Shown piece by piece: positions 25,730-33,977 of a DNA stretch of 64,000 bases; position 1 is the first letter of the stretch; every line of letters starts with the position of its first letter. The stretch comes from Terriglobia bacterium. GTDB lineage: Bacteria; Acidobacteriota; Terriglobia; Terriglobales; Acidobacteriaceae. The stretch is from positions 56,634 through 120,633 of the forward strand of contig JAIQFC010000019.1 of assembly GCA_020073465.1 (NCBI GenBank). Reading direction: 5' to 3'. The notes below the pieces were generated by a model. The model ran no database searches. It had not been told where the DNA came from and worked only from the letters and a program-made list of their open reading frames with translations. The translations under genes and the position numbers were made by a program.

Positions 25730-27196
25730 TTACGCCCGGGCGAAGTCGATGTATCCCTTGCTCACGTCTGTGCTGACCAGTTTCACGCGGAGTTTGTCGC
25801 CCACGTCGAGTCCGTGGTCACCCTGCAAAAGCAAGCCCTCGACGTGAGCCTGGAAGGCTCGCACAAACGTACCGTGCGGGGTCACACCCGTGACCACCGA
25901 GTCGAAGACTTCGCCAATGCGACGTTGCATGGCCACTGCGGCCAGGCGCTTGGTCATCTCGCGCTCGACCTTGCGCGCGGCGTCTTCTTTCTTGGTGCAG
26001 TTGGCGGCGATGTCGGTCAGTTCACTCTCCGAATAGGGATTCCGTTGTCCCGCCAGCTTGGCCTTGATGAGACGCTGCGTCACCACATCGGCAAACCGTC
26101 GGTTGGGAGCCGTGGAATGCGTGTAGTCCTGCACCGCGAGTCCGAAATGTCCGGGCGCCACGTCGCCTGCGCGCTCCAGCACGTACTCGCCCGGGCCAAT
26201 CAACTTGATCACGGCGAGGGAGACGTCGGCAAAGTGATCCGGATTGGACGTCTTCTGCTTGAGCAGGAAATCATTCAGCGCTTTGGAATCCGGTTGGGCC
26301 GGAAGCCGACCTCCCTTGGAGGCGGCAAGCTGCACGATGCGATCCCAGCGTTCGGGAGACCGCACGATTCGCCGCAGGGAGGAAACATCCTCGAGAAAGC
26401 GCGCCACGACGCCATTGGCGGCCACCATGAAGTCCTCGATCAGTTCCGTGGCCCGGTTCTTCTGCTGCTTCACTACGTCGATGACTTCCTCGTTCAGCAC
26501 GAGCGGATGAAGTTCGTCGGTTTGCAGGCTGAGGGCTCCGTGCTGGTGGCGCTGATCTTTCAACTTCTGTGCGACTTCATCCTGCAACCTGAGTTGCGCC
26601 TGCAGGTCGGATGAAGCAGCAACCTTTGGGGGCGCAGCCGAACTCGACTCCAGCCATGCCCCCACGGAGTTGTACTGGAGTTGCGCCTGGTTACGGACGA
26701 CCGCGCGGTACACGCTGCTCGCCTGGACCATGCCGGTGCTGTCAACTACGAACTCGATGACTACGCTCAACCGGTCCTGGTTCTCGAGCAGGGAAGTCTG
26801 TCCTGTGGAAAGCTCTTCGGGGAGCATGGGAAAATTCCGTACTCCGGCGTACACCGTTGTCGTTTCGCGAGCCGCGTGCTGGTCGACCGGCGTCAGCTTG
26901 GACGCGAACGCATCTACGTCGGCGATGCCGATCATGATCTTGACGCTGCCATCGGGCAGCCGCTCGGCGACCTCGATCTGATCGAGATCGCGCGACGTGT
27001 CGTTATCGATCGAAGACCAGAGCAGGCCTCGGAGGTCGCGTACATTTACATCGGGGGCGACTTCCGGCGGATGGTTTCGGAGCGCTGCGAGCTGTTCCGG
27101 TACAGCCGGCGGAAACTCCGGCTCAAAGCCGTGCTCGATCATGATTTCTTTCGCGATGGCTTTCAGGTCGCCGTGATTGGGGCTGGGATTGTGCAT
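25730..27196 (-). CDS. RNB-domain ribonuclease (RNase II/R family)
   Basis: 488 aa 3'-5' exoribonuclease-like protein. The RNB catalytic block is SSIDNDTSRDLDQIEVAE, carrying the metal-binding aspartates. It continues with IGIADVDAFA and RNFPMLPEELSTGQTSLLE, then HSTAPNRRFADVVTQRL. A C-terminal S1 domain runs from GEVFDSVVTGVTPHGTFVR to the end. It lacks the two N-terminal cold-shock domains of RNase R, so it belongs to the short RNB group. Start at 27196 is taken because GAGGAG lies just upstream; an in-frame ATG at 27229 is also possible. Confidence 0.88.
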   Translation of the reverse strand: MHNPSPNHGDLKAIAKEIMIEHGFEPEFPPAVPEQLAALRNHPPEVAPDVNVRDLRGLLWSSIDNDTSRDLDQIEVAERLPDGSVKIMIGIADVDAFASKLTPVDQHAARETTTVYAGVRNFPMLPEELSTGQTSLLENQDRLSVVIEFVVDSTGMVQASSVYRAVVRNQAQLQYNSVGAWLESSSAAPPKVAASSDLQAQLRLQDEVAQKLKDQRHQHGALSLQTDELHPLVLNEEVIDVVKQQKNRATELIEDFMVAANGVVARFLEDVSSLRRIVRSPERWDRIVQLAASKGGRLPAQPDSKALNDFLLKQKTSNPDHFADVSLAVIKLIGPGEYVLERAGDVAPGHFGLAVQDYTHSTAPNRRFADVVTQRLIKAKLAGQRNPYSESELTDIAANCTKKEDAARKVEREMTKRLAAVAMQRRIGEVFDSVVTGVTPHGTFVRAFQAHVEGLLLQGDHGLDVGDKLRVKLVSTDVSKGYIDFARA

Positions 27197-27310
27197 GCAC
27201 TCCTCGTTCCAGGAAGAATAGGCTAACACGCGAGGAACAGGGTCAAAGTGACAGCCAGTCGCGGCAGGCGCGAGGCAGGGTAGTCAGAGCACAGGGAAGG
27301 GCAAGCCGCG

Positions 27311-28459
27311 TTACTCCACGACCACAGCTTTAACCAGATTTCTCGGGTGATCGACATCGTAGCCCTTGCGCACGGCCACGTGATAAGCGAAAAGCTGCAG
27401 GGGGATGACTTCGACAATCGGCAATAGCAACTCGGGAGCGGCGGGAACAAAAAACACGTGATCGGCGATGGCCGGGACTTCCTTGTCGCCTTCGGTTGCG
27501 ACCGTGACCAGCGGACCACGACGTGATTTTACTTCCTTCATCACTTCGAGGGTTCGGCGGTAGCGGAGGACCGAGTCGGGATCGTTGTGGTCACAAGTAG
27601 CGAGCACGACGACAGGGAGCTTGTCGTCGACCAGCGCGTTGGGACCGTGCTTGAGTTCCCCTGCCGGGTAGCCTTCCGCATGGGCGTACGAGATCTCCTT
27701 CAGCTTGAGCGCGCCCTCGCGAGCGATCGCGTAGTGCACGCCGCGCCCCAGGTAAAGAAACTTCTCCGCCTGAAAATGCTTGGCCCCGAATTCCTCTGCG
27801 AGATCGTCCCAGGCCCGCAACTTCTCTTCAATCGAGTTGGGAAGCCGCAACAACCGCTGCAGGTACGAACGCGTGACTTCCGATGTCATGCGGCCGCGAC
27901 GGCGCGCGAGGAATAGCGCCATTAAGTAGAGAATTGTGACTTGCGTGGTGAAGCTCTTGGTCGCGGGCACGGAGAGTTCTGGCCCTGCGCCAGTGATCAA
28001 GGCCGCGCCAGCCTCGCGCACGATGGTGGTGTCGGGCACGTTGGAGATCGCGATGGTCTTCACGCCGCGGGTGAGAGCCTCGCGCTGAGCCGCAATCGTG
28101 TCAGCCGTTTCGCCCGACTGCGTGATCACCATAACGATCGGATCGACCGCTGCGTGCGTCGAGCGGTAGCAGTATTCGCTGGCGTACTCCACGTCCACGG
28201 CGACGCCGGAAAGATCCTCGATCATGATTTCGCCGGCAAGGCCAGCATGACGGCTTGATCCGCTGGCGGCGATGATCAGCTTTTCGAATGTTCGGAGTGC
28301 GCCCTCGATGGCTTGAAAGTGGCCGGGAAAGATCGTGTCGTCTTTCAGGTGTTTCTCTACGGTCTTGGCGATCGCCTGGGGCTGCTCGTAGATTTCCCGG
28401 CGCATGGCGTGGGAATGTTGCTGGTTTGAAGCGTTGGCTTTGTTGTTGGTCGGAGTCAT
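27311..28459 (-). CDS. Double SIS-domain sugar isomerase, GlmS-like without glutaminase domain
   Basis: 382 aa, cytoplasmic. It corresponds to the C-terminal isomerase half of glucosamine-6-phosphate synthase. MRREIYEQP begins the homology; SIS domain 1 has AASGSSRHAGL and TQSGETADT; SIS domain 2 has YLGRGVHYAIAREGALKLKEISYAHAEGYPAGELKHGP. The GlmS C-terminal signature DVDHPRNLVKAVVVE is kept. The Cys-dependent class II glutaminase domain is missing, so it may use ammonia, act as a glucosamine-6-phosphate deaminase, or handle another sugar phosphate. It is next to a sugar porter gene on the same strand (54-bp gap). Confidence 0.85.
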   Translation of the reverse strand: MTPTNNKANASNQQHSHAMRREIYEQPQAIAKTVEKHLKDDTIFPGHFQAIEGALRTFEKLIIAASGSSRHAGLAGEIMIEDLSGVAVDVEYASEYCYRSTHAAVDPIVMVITQSGETADTIAAQREALTRGVKTIAISNVPDTTIVREAGAALITGAGPELSVPATKSFTTQVTILYLMALFLARRRGRMTSEVTRSYLQRLLRLPNSIEEKLRAWDDLAEEFGAKHFQAEKFLYLGRGVHYAIAREGALKLKEISYAHAEGYPAGELKHGPNALVDDKLPVVVLATCDHNDPDSVLRYRRTLEVMKEVKSRRGPLVTVATEGDKEVPAIADHVFFVPAAPELLLPIVEVIPLQLFAYHVAVRKGYDVDHPRNLVKAVVVE

Positions 28460-28513
28460 GGTGACTGCGGCTGAGGGTAAATCATTTGGTGCGAATCGAT
28501 CAAACGGACATCA

Positions 28514-30385
28514 TTAGTCCGCAATAGTCTCCGCGCCCGACTTTGTGGACCCCTTCTCAAAATGTTCTTCGATTTCTTCGAGGGTTTTTCCTTTGGTCTC
28601 TGGCAACAACCAGGTGGCGGTGATGAAGTAGATCACGGTGCAGCCAGCAAACCCGAAGAACATGGTGGAGTAGCCATACTTACCAACGGTCGGCAGAAAA
28701 ATTGCCGCGATCGTTGTGGAAACGGCTTGGTTAATCAGCAGGGCAATGCTCATGCCGTTCGAGCGAATACGGGTCGGCATCAGTTCGGACAACGCCAGCC
28801 ACACGCACACTCCGGGACCGATGGCAAAGAATGCCATGAACACGAACAGGGTAATCGCCACCAGCCAGCCATTGCGTGCGCTGGGCACGGGAGTGATGAG
28901 CGCGTTGTCAATTTTCAGGGGAGCTTCGCGCGCCACATCGAGATTGCCGAAGGGATTCGAGAAGAAGGCAACCACCTTGTTCGCAGGGACGCAGCTTTCG
29001 CGCGTGATCTCGAGCGGCTTTGCCGCCGTGTCGTTCGAACGAGCCACCTTCGTGGCTGCGCGGAAATCTCCATAAGAGTAAATGATAACCAGCGAAGTCG
29101 GCTGGTTGGCGCCCACTCCCGCGGTCTTCCCGGTTTCGGCAAGCAACGTCTCAGCGGCCTTCCTGTCGTAAAGCAATCCAAGTTTCTGGTCCGGAGTAAC
29201 CATGGATTGGATCGAGCTGCTGGCTTCCACGCGCAGACTTTCCGTGCCGCGGAAGATGACGCCGGTGCAGACCAGCGACACGATAATTCCGGCGCTCCCC
29301 ACGGCGAGCAGGAACTTCCTGCCTTTGCGGTCCACTAGCACAACGCCGCCGAAGGTGACCAGGAAGTTCACCAGCGTGAACACGACGTAGCCCCAGTGCG
29401 CCGCAAAATCAGAGAGACCACTTTGCAAGAGAATATTGGTGTTGTAGGCGATGATCGAATTGATTCCGGTGGTCTGGTTACAGGCCAGGATGATGCAGGC
29501 CAGCACAAACGGGATTACGTACTTGCGCCGCAGAAGGGATTCGCTGGTCTTCGCCCCGCTTTCACTCTTTCCATGTTCCGCAGCGGTGACCGCTTCCATT
29601 TCCTTGAATTCGAGGTCCGCCTGATCTGGCGTGCGGGAACGAAGCAGTGCTGCGTAGGCAGCCTCTTTCCTGCCACGCCGCAACAACCAGCGCGGCGATT
29701 CCGCGACCATCAGGCTGCCGATCACAAACAAGATGCCCGGCGGCAACGAAACCCAGAAAATCCCGCGCCAGGCCGTGTCCTTGAAGGAGAAGAGTCTGTC
29801 GGGATCATGGAGTTGAGCCACTTGGTCAACGCGGAAACTGAAATACGCTCCGACCAAGGCAGCGGTCACAATGCCGAGCGTCAGCAGCCACTGGAAGATG
29901 CCGGTGCCCTTGCCCCGGCTCGATGCCGACAGACACTCCGCAAGATAAAGAGGGACGACCACGCCGATCAGCCCGGCGCTGACGCCCTGCAGCAACCGGC
30001 CAAAAACCAATGGTCCATAGCCGTGAGACAGGGCAATCATGGGGATGCTCACGACAAATAGAACACCGCTGACCGCCATCAGGGATTTGCGGCCCATCCA
30101 GTCCGCCAGCACGCCGGCGAACAACGTGGAAATCACGCTGCCCAGCAGCACCGCGGCAACAACGATGGAAAGCTGTCCGGCATTCAGACCGGAGGTCGCC
30201 TCCAGATATGGCAAAGCGCCGGCAATGATTCCGACATCCACTCCGTAGAGCAATCCGCCCAGACCAGCCACTACCAGGAGAAAGCGGTTATAGGAAGACT
30301 TCTTGTCGACCACAGCGGTAGCGCCCATTGCGATCTCAGCAGCCATAGATATGTTTTCACCCGATGCGCGGGAGGCTGAACCCAT
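28514..30385 (-). CDS. MFS sugar porter with a large extracytoplasmic loop
   Basis: Inner-membrane sugar:proton symporter-type protein, 623 aa against about 450-500 for the family. Sugar-porter signatures are present: YGVDVGIIAGALPYL in helix 1, GVLADWMGRKSLM, the RGKGTG turn, PRWLL after helix 6, NQTTGINSI in helix 7, and PETKGKTLEEIEEHF at the C-terminus. About 120 extra residues (about 375-500) sit between helices 9 and 10 and should face the periplasm; they include YDRKAAETLLAETGK and a Cys. The start could be the ATG at 30385 or 30346. It is probably co-transcribed with the isomerase downstream. Confidence 0.87.
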   Translation of the reverse strand: MGSASRASGENISMAAEIAMGATAVVDKKSSYNRFLLVVAGLGGLLYGVDVGIIAGALPYLEATSGLNAGQLSIVVAAVLLGSVISTLFAGVLADWMGRKSLMAVSGVLFVVSIPMIALSHGYGPLVFGRLLQGVSAGLIGVVVPLYLAECLSASSRGKGTGIFQWLLTLGIVTAALVGAYFSFRVDQVAQLHDPDRLFSFKDTAWRGIFWVSLPPGILFVIGSLMVAESPRWLLRRGRKEAAYAALLRSRTPDQADLEFKEMEAVTAAEHGKSESGAKTSESLLRRKYVIPFVLACIILACNQTTGINSIIAYNTNILLQSGLSDFAAHWGYVVFTLVNFLVTFGGVVLVDRKGRKFLLAVGSAGIIVSLVCTGVIFRGTESLRVEASSSIQSMVTPDQKLGLLYDRKAAETLLAETGKTAGVGANQPTSLVIIYSYGDFRAATKVARSNDTAAKPLEITRESCVPANKVVAFFSNPFGNLDVAREAPLKIDNALITPVPSARNGWLVAITLFVFMAFFAIGPGVCVWLALSELMPTRIRSNGMSIALLINQAVSTTIAAIFLPTVGKYGYSTMFFGFAGCTVIYFITATWLLPETKGKTLEEIEEHFEKGSTKSGAETIAD

Positions 30386-30612
30386 GTCCCGTCATTCTCG
30401 AACACAGACGATTGTAGCCTTGCATGTGGGAAACGCCGAGAATACTGCTTCATCCATGATCTCCGCAAACTTCCAACATTGATGGGCTGTTATGGCGTCG
30501 GCCATCCGGTCCCAAGATTTCATTCCGGATAGACAAAAAATCTCCTTACGAGATCGAAACGATCCAGCCCTGAGTGTCACTACCCCTCAGCAGTCTGCTG
30601 GGGAGGTGTTGT

Positions 30613-31131
30613 ATGGCGCGGAATGTTGAGGTTTTGACTCCACTGTCGAAGCCCGTGGCCTTCCTACCAGGGGCCTGGCGGGTTCCGCTATTGGGGTGGT
30701 TGTGGGTTCTGTTCAATATATCCGTGGTCTGGCTCGGTATCACCTTGGAGCGGACGACCCTCTGCTCGGTGGTCGTGGGGAGCGTCGATGGTGTAGTGAT
30801 CGCCATTATCGCGGTGGCCAAGGCGAGCGAGAAGTTTCAGGCTGCGGTGACAGGGCTCCTCGGGGGTATGGGACTTACCAAGGTTGGTGGCGACACGAAC
30901 TTCCTGAGGACGGCGGCCGACAGTATTCATCACGCGGTAGACAGCTTCATGGACGTGATCGTCGGCCCGTGTCCCAATTGCGAAGAGACACATAAGAAGA
31001 TTGCAGGAGCCTTGCTTCTGATCATCTGGACCGCGATCTTCGTCGTGCTCGCCTCGTTGATCGGGGAGTGGGTACGGGCATCAAAGTCGAATCATGGTCC
31101 GGAGCACAACAACGGCCACGGACCTATTTGA
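30613..31131 (+). CDS. Small membrane protein, unknown family
   Basis: 172 aa with three predicted membrane helices (about residues 23-43, 51-71 and 133-155) and a cytoplasmic-looking His/Asn/Gly-rich tail. Between helices 2 and 3 lies a polar segment with FLRTAADSIHHAVDSFMD followed by CPNC. GGGGAGG precedes the ATG, but lies in the 3' arm of a small hairpin (30583-30603). No family recognised. Its position before a lysozyme gene and its size would be compatible with a holin-like role, but nothing in the sequence proves that. Confidence 0.6.
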   Translation: MARNVEVLTPLSKPVAFLPGAWRVPLLGWLWVLFNISVVWLGITLERTTLCSVVVGSVDGVVIAIIAVAKASEKFQAAVTGLLGGMGLTKVGGDTNFLRTAADSIHHAVDSFMDVIVGPCPNCEETHKKIAGALLLIIWTAIFVVLASLIGEWVRASKSNHGPEHNNGHGPI

Positions 31132-31293
31132 GGATGTGATGGCAGAAGTCAAACCTTCCGTGAAACGAAGTCGATGATTCCTGCACTATCGAAACGAGTG
31201 GGAAGGGTCGCAAAACCTAGCGACTGTACGACCACGATATCCCGACAGGGAAGGGCCCTTAGCAGCCGGGGGGAAGCTGGGGTACTTCAGAAC

Positions 31294-31322
31294 GCCGGAG
31301 CCCAGGGGGAAGAGGCTCCGGC
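31294..31322 (+). repeat. Hairpin in the gap before the lysozyme gene
   Basis: GCCGGAGCC (31294-31302) and GGCTCCGGC (31314-31322) are perfect 9-nt complements around an 11-nt purine-rich loop. There is no T tract. It could be a terminator for the membrane protein gene or part of the lysozyme leader. Confidence 0.5.
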
Positions 31323-31408
31323 GCTCTTCGGGATGTTTTCCGAAGTCGCAGGTCTCCTGCATCCTTGCGTACACTGATGTCCTTGATTTGAACTTCAGGA
31401 GGCTAGCC

Positions 31409-31873
31409 ATGCCAAACAACCTCTCTTACGGCAAGAATGGGCTCTCTCTGACGGAATCGTTTGAGGGAGTGCGGCTCACTGCATACCAGGATCAAGTAGG
31501 CGTCTGGACGATCGGCTACGGGCACACCGGTCCCGATGTCCATGCCGGACTTACAATCACCCAAGACCAGGCAGACAACCTGCTGAAGGGTGATGTTGCC
31601 CATGCTGCGGGGGCGGTGAACCGGTTGGTGACGGTTCCGCTGGCCCAGGACGAGTTCGATGCCCTGGTGGATTTTGTCTTTAACGTAGGAGTCGGCAACT
31701 TCACAGGTTCGACTCTCTTGCGAGACTTGAACGCTTCGAATTTCACAGATGCAGCCGCCCAGTTTGAACGATGGGACCGCGCCGGTGGCGTCGAGGTCGC
31801 CGGATTGCTGCGTCGCCGCCAGGCAGAAGCGAAGCTCTTCCAGGAGGGTGCGGCCGCAACCCAGGACGCATAG
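31409..31873 (+). CDS. GH24 phage-type lysozyme (endolysin)
   Basis: 154 aa muramidase of the T4-lysozyme superfamily, cleaving MurNAc-GlcNAc bonds in peptidoglycan. The catalytic block is LTESFEGVRLTAYQD, then VWTIGYGHTG, keeping the E-8-D/C-5-T spacing. LAQDEFDALVDFVFNVG is the second family signature, and RRRQAEAKLF is close to the C-terminus. There is no signal peptide, so release would need a holin or other pore. AGGAGG precedes the ATG by 6 nt. No other phage genes flank it, so it is either a prophage remnant or a domesticated enzyme. Confidence 0.9.
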   Translation: MPNNLSYGKNGLSLTESFEGVRLTAYQDQVGVWTIGYGHTGPDVHAGLTITQDQADNLLKGDVAHAAGAVNRLVTVPLAQDEFDALVDFVFNVGVGNFTGSTLLRDLNASNFTDAAAQFERWDRAGGVEVAGLLRRRQAEAKLFQEGAAATQDA

Positions 31874-32217
31874 CCGCTGGCTGAGCGTTCAGCAGCCGCG
31901 TATGCGGTGCTATTAGAGGTCATTCATCGGTCATTCATCCGGGGCGATGCAGTTTCACCGGGCAGGAACTACGAAATCCTGCATGTTTCCTGTCATCCGG
32001 GAATTCCCTGGGACCTAACGAAAAATTCGAAGGGCGATCACAACAACGGTGGGCGCTGTGCGTCTCGCTAAGGCACCGAGCTCGCTGAGCTTGCATGCCC
32101 AGTATGCGCCGGATCTGGCAATCACTCGGTGAAGGGAACCCGACGTTCCCCGCTCGGTTGGGCGGGGACGCCGGTTCTTCGCGGACCATACGCGCTGAAG
32201 CGCACTTGCGAGAGCTG
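31874..32217. other. 344-bp gap with an 11-bp tandem repeat
   Basis: No convincing gene in this stretch. It contains a perfect tandem duplication of GGTCATTCATC (31918-31928 and 31929-31939) and a short hairpin CCCCGC/GCGGGG near 32149-32168. It separates the lysozyme gene from the 3' end of the leftward sigma-region-4 gene. Confidence 0.6.
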
Positions 32218-32580
32218 TCATTTCGTGCGCTCCGCGGTCCCGGAATTCTTCCAGTCACCGACTTCACGGCGGGCGCGTTTGAGCCGCACCATCGCGGTAT
32301 CGACTGTGATTCCGAGCATGGCCGCGATTTCTGCGAGCGTGTGTCCCTGAATCTCCTTCAGCAGAAAGACTTCACGGTACGCCCGCGGAAGCTGGAACGC
32401 TCGCAGAAGGAGGCACTGGAAGGCGCCTGGTTCCTCCGTTGGTAAGGGAATTCTGCGGGTCTCGAGCGGCAAACGGCGCATCACGGATCGACCTCGGATT
32501 CGGAGACTGTTTTCCATCGACTTCCTGGGGCATAGTGCGGCGCCTGCCCGCTTCGTTACAGGCCAATTAACCTTTTCCAT
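32218..32580 (-). CDS. Sigma-70 region 4-only protein (truncated ECF sigma?)
   Basis: Up to 120 aa. The last 60 residues form an ECF sigma region 4: AFQLPRAYREVFLLKEIQGH, then TLAEIAAMLGITVDTAMVRL with the helix-turn-helix. There is no region 2, so it cannot open promoters alone. The first 55 residues are basic and not family-like, and the true start may be the ATG at 32520. Either a decayed sigma gene or a small DNA-binding regulator. It is divergent from a complete sigma gene, 56 bp apart. Confidence 0.5.
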   Translation of the reverse strand: MEKVNWPVTKRAGAALCPRKSMENSLRIRGRSVMRRLPLETRRIPLPTEEPGAFQCLLLRAFQLPRAYREVFLLKEIQGHTLAEIAAMLGITVDTAMVRLKRARREVGDWKNSGTAERTK

Positions 32581-32636
32581 CTGTTTGACGCGGGTGCTAC
32601 ACTAGCTGCCACTCCAGCTGCCCGCGAGGGAAGTCC

Positions 32637-33230
32637 TTGCAATTCCAGACCTTTGACGAGTCCTATGTGGAGCGTCTTCGCGCCGGAGACTTCCGTACGC
32701 AGGAGCATTTCGTTGCCTATTTCAGCGAACTGCTCCAGCTCAAGCTCCGTTCGCGCCTGCATTCCCCACAGGCGATCGAAGACGTGCGGCAGGAAACCTT
32801 TGCACGGGTCCTGGCGGCCTTGCGCGGGGGAAAGATCCGGCAGCCGGAACGTCTGGGCGCGTACGTAAACTCCATGTGCAACAACGTTCTACTGGAGCAC
32901 TATCGCGCGTCGCAGCGGGATAGTTCCCTCGAAGATGAGGAAGACCAGGAGTTGCCCGCCAAGGTCGTCGACCTGCTCGGGGCGCTGGCTGCAAAGCAGA
33001 TGGAAGAAAAGGTACGGGAGATTGTCGACGAACTGCCGGAGCGCGACCGGAGGCTGCTGCGCGAAGTCTTTCTCGAGGAACGAGATAAGGACGCAGTCTG
33101 CCGCGATTTCGGGGTGGACCGCGACTATCTGCGAGTGCTTCTGCATCGGGCGAAGCAGTCCTTCAAGGCCTTGTATCTAAAGAACATGTCGGCGCGTCCC
33201 CCAGGGGTGGCAGCGGCCGGAAGGCAGTGA
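32637..33230 (+). CDS. ECF-like RNA polymerase sigma factor (CHAT cassette)
   Basis: 197 aa. Region 2 has AIEDVRQETFARVLAAL, followed by LGAYVNSMCNNVLLEHYR. An acidic linker (SSLEDEEDQE) leads to region 4 with LPERDRRLLREVFLEERDKD and an unusual helix-turn-helix (AVCRDFGVDRDYLRVLLHRAK). The start seems to be TTG after GAGGGAAG; no in-frame ATG precedes the homology. It is followed after 47 bp by a ZAS-type anti-sigma gene, so the two form a probable sigma/anti-sigma pair controlling the downstream cassette. Confidence 0.82.
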   Translation: MQFQTFDESYVERLRAGDFRTQEHFVAYFSELLQLKLRSRLHSPQAIEDVRQETFARVLAALRGGKIRQPERLGAYVNSMCNNVLLEHYRASQRDSSLEDEEDQELPAKVVDLLGALAAKQMEEKVREIVDELPERDRRLLREVFLEERDKDAVCRDFGVDRDYLRVLLHRAKQSFKALYLKNMSARPPGVAAAGRQ

Positions 33231-33277
33231 AACGATTTGGCAGCCGGTGTCACTACTCTAGTGAGGGGGATCGACAG

Positions 33278-33955
33278 ATGGACCATGATCAGGCGGTCCG
33301 GCAGAAGGCAACCGAACGATATCTTCTGAATGAACTGGATCCCGGCCTCCGGGACGAATTCGAGGAGCATCTTTTTGACTGCCAGGAGTGTGCGCTCGAC
33401 GTAAGAGCTGCAGCGATGTTCGTCGAACAGAGCAAAGTGGTGCTGGCGGAGCCGCCGGCTCCGGCTCCGGTGCGCGTGCCCTTTCCTGTCCCGGCGAAAG
33501 TGGGATGGATGGGCTGGTTGCGGCCGGCTTTTGCCGTGCCCGTTCTAGCCCTGCTACTCGTGATTGGGTATCAGAACCTGGTCACCCTCCCGCGGATGAC
33601 GCGCGCGATGGGGACTCCACAGCTATTACCTTCGGTCATGGTCAATGTCAGCACGCGGGGTTCTGAAGTCCAGGAGATCGCCGTACCTAAGGGCAAGGGC
33701 TTCCTGTTGTACGTCCGCATACCACCCCAGGACGGCTATTCGCGATACACTGCGGACTTGTATAACCCGGCGGAAAAGCTAGAATGGTCGCTCGCGATTC
33801 CGGCGACCCCGGGCAAGGACGTGTGGCCCGTACAGGTGCCAGCAGCCGATCGGGAATCGGGAAAGTACACTCTGAAAGTGCAAGGCATTACGGCCTCGGG
33901 ACAAAGTACGCAAGTCGGGTACCCTACCTCGTTCGAATTGCAGACCCAGAAGTGA
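33278..33955 (+). CDS. ZAS-type anti-sigma factor, membrane spanning
   Basis: 225 aa. The N-terminal zinc-binding anti-sigma motif is HLFDCQEC (H-x3-C-x2-C), within ATERYLLNELDP...FEEHLFDC. A Pro/Val linker leads to one transmembrane helix (about residues 88-106). A periplasmic beta-rich domain (about 120-225) has GKGFLLYVRIPPQDGY and GKYTLKVQGI strands. The ATG at 33278 follows GAGGGGG. The C-terminal domain is the likely sensor; its signal is unknown. Confidence 0.82.
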   Translation: MDHDQAVRQKATERYLLNELDPGLRDEFEEHLFDCQECALDVRAAAMFVEQSKVVLAEPPAPAPVRVPFPVPAKVGWMGWLRPAFAVPVLALLLVIGYQNLVTLPRMTRAMGTPQLLPSVMVNVSTRGSEVQEIAVPKGKGFLLYVRIPPQDGYSRYTADLYNPAEKLEWSLAIPATPGKDVWPVQVPAADRESGKYTLKVQGITASGQSTQVGYPTSFELQTQK

Positions 33956-33977
33956 GCGCACACGAGGAGCAAACATT

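Noticed and set aside
30613..31873. Prophage region
   Set aside because: Only a lysozyme and one membrane protein; no integrase, terminase, capsid, tail or attachment repeats were seen.
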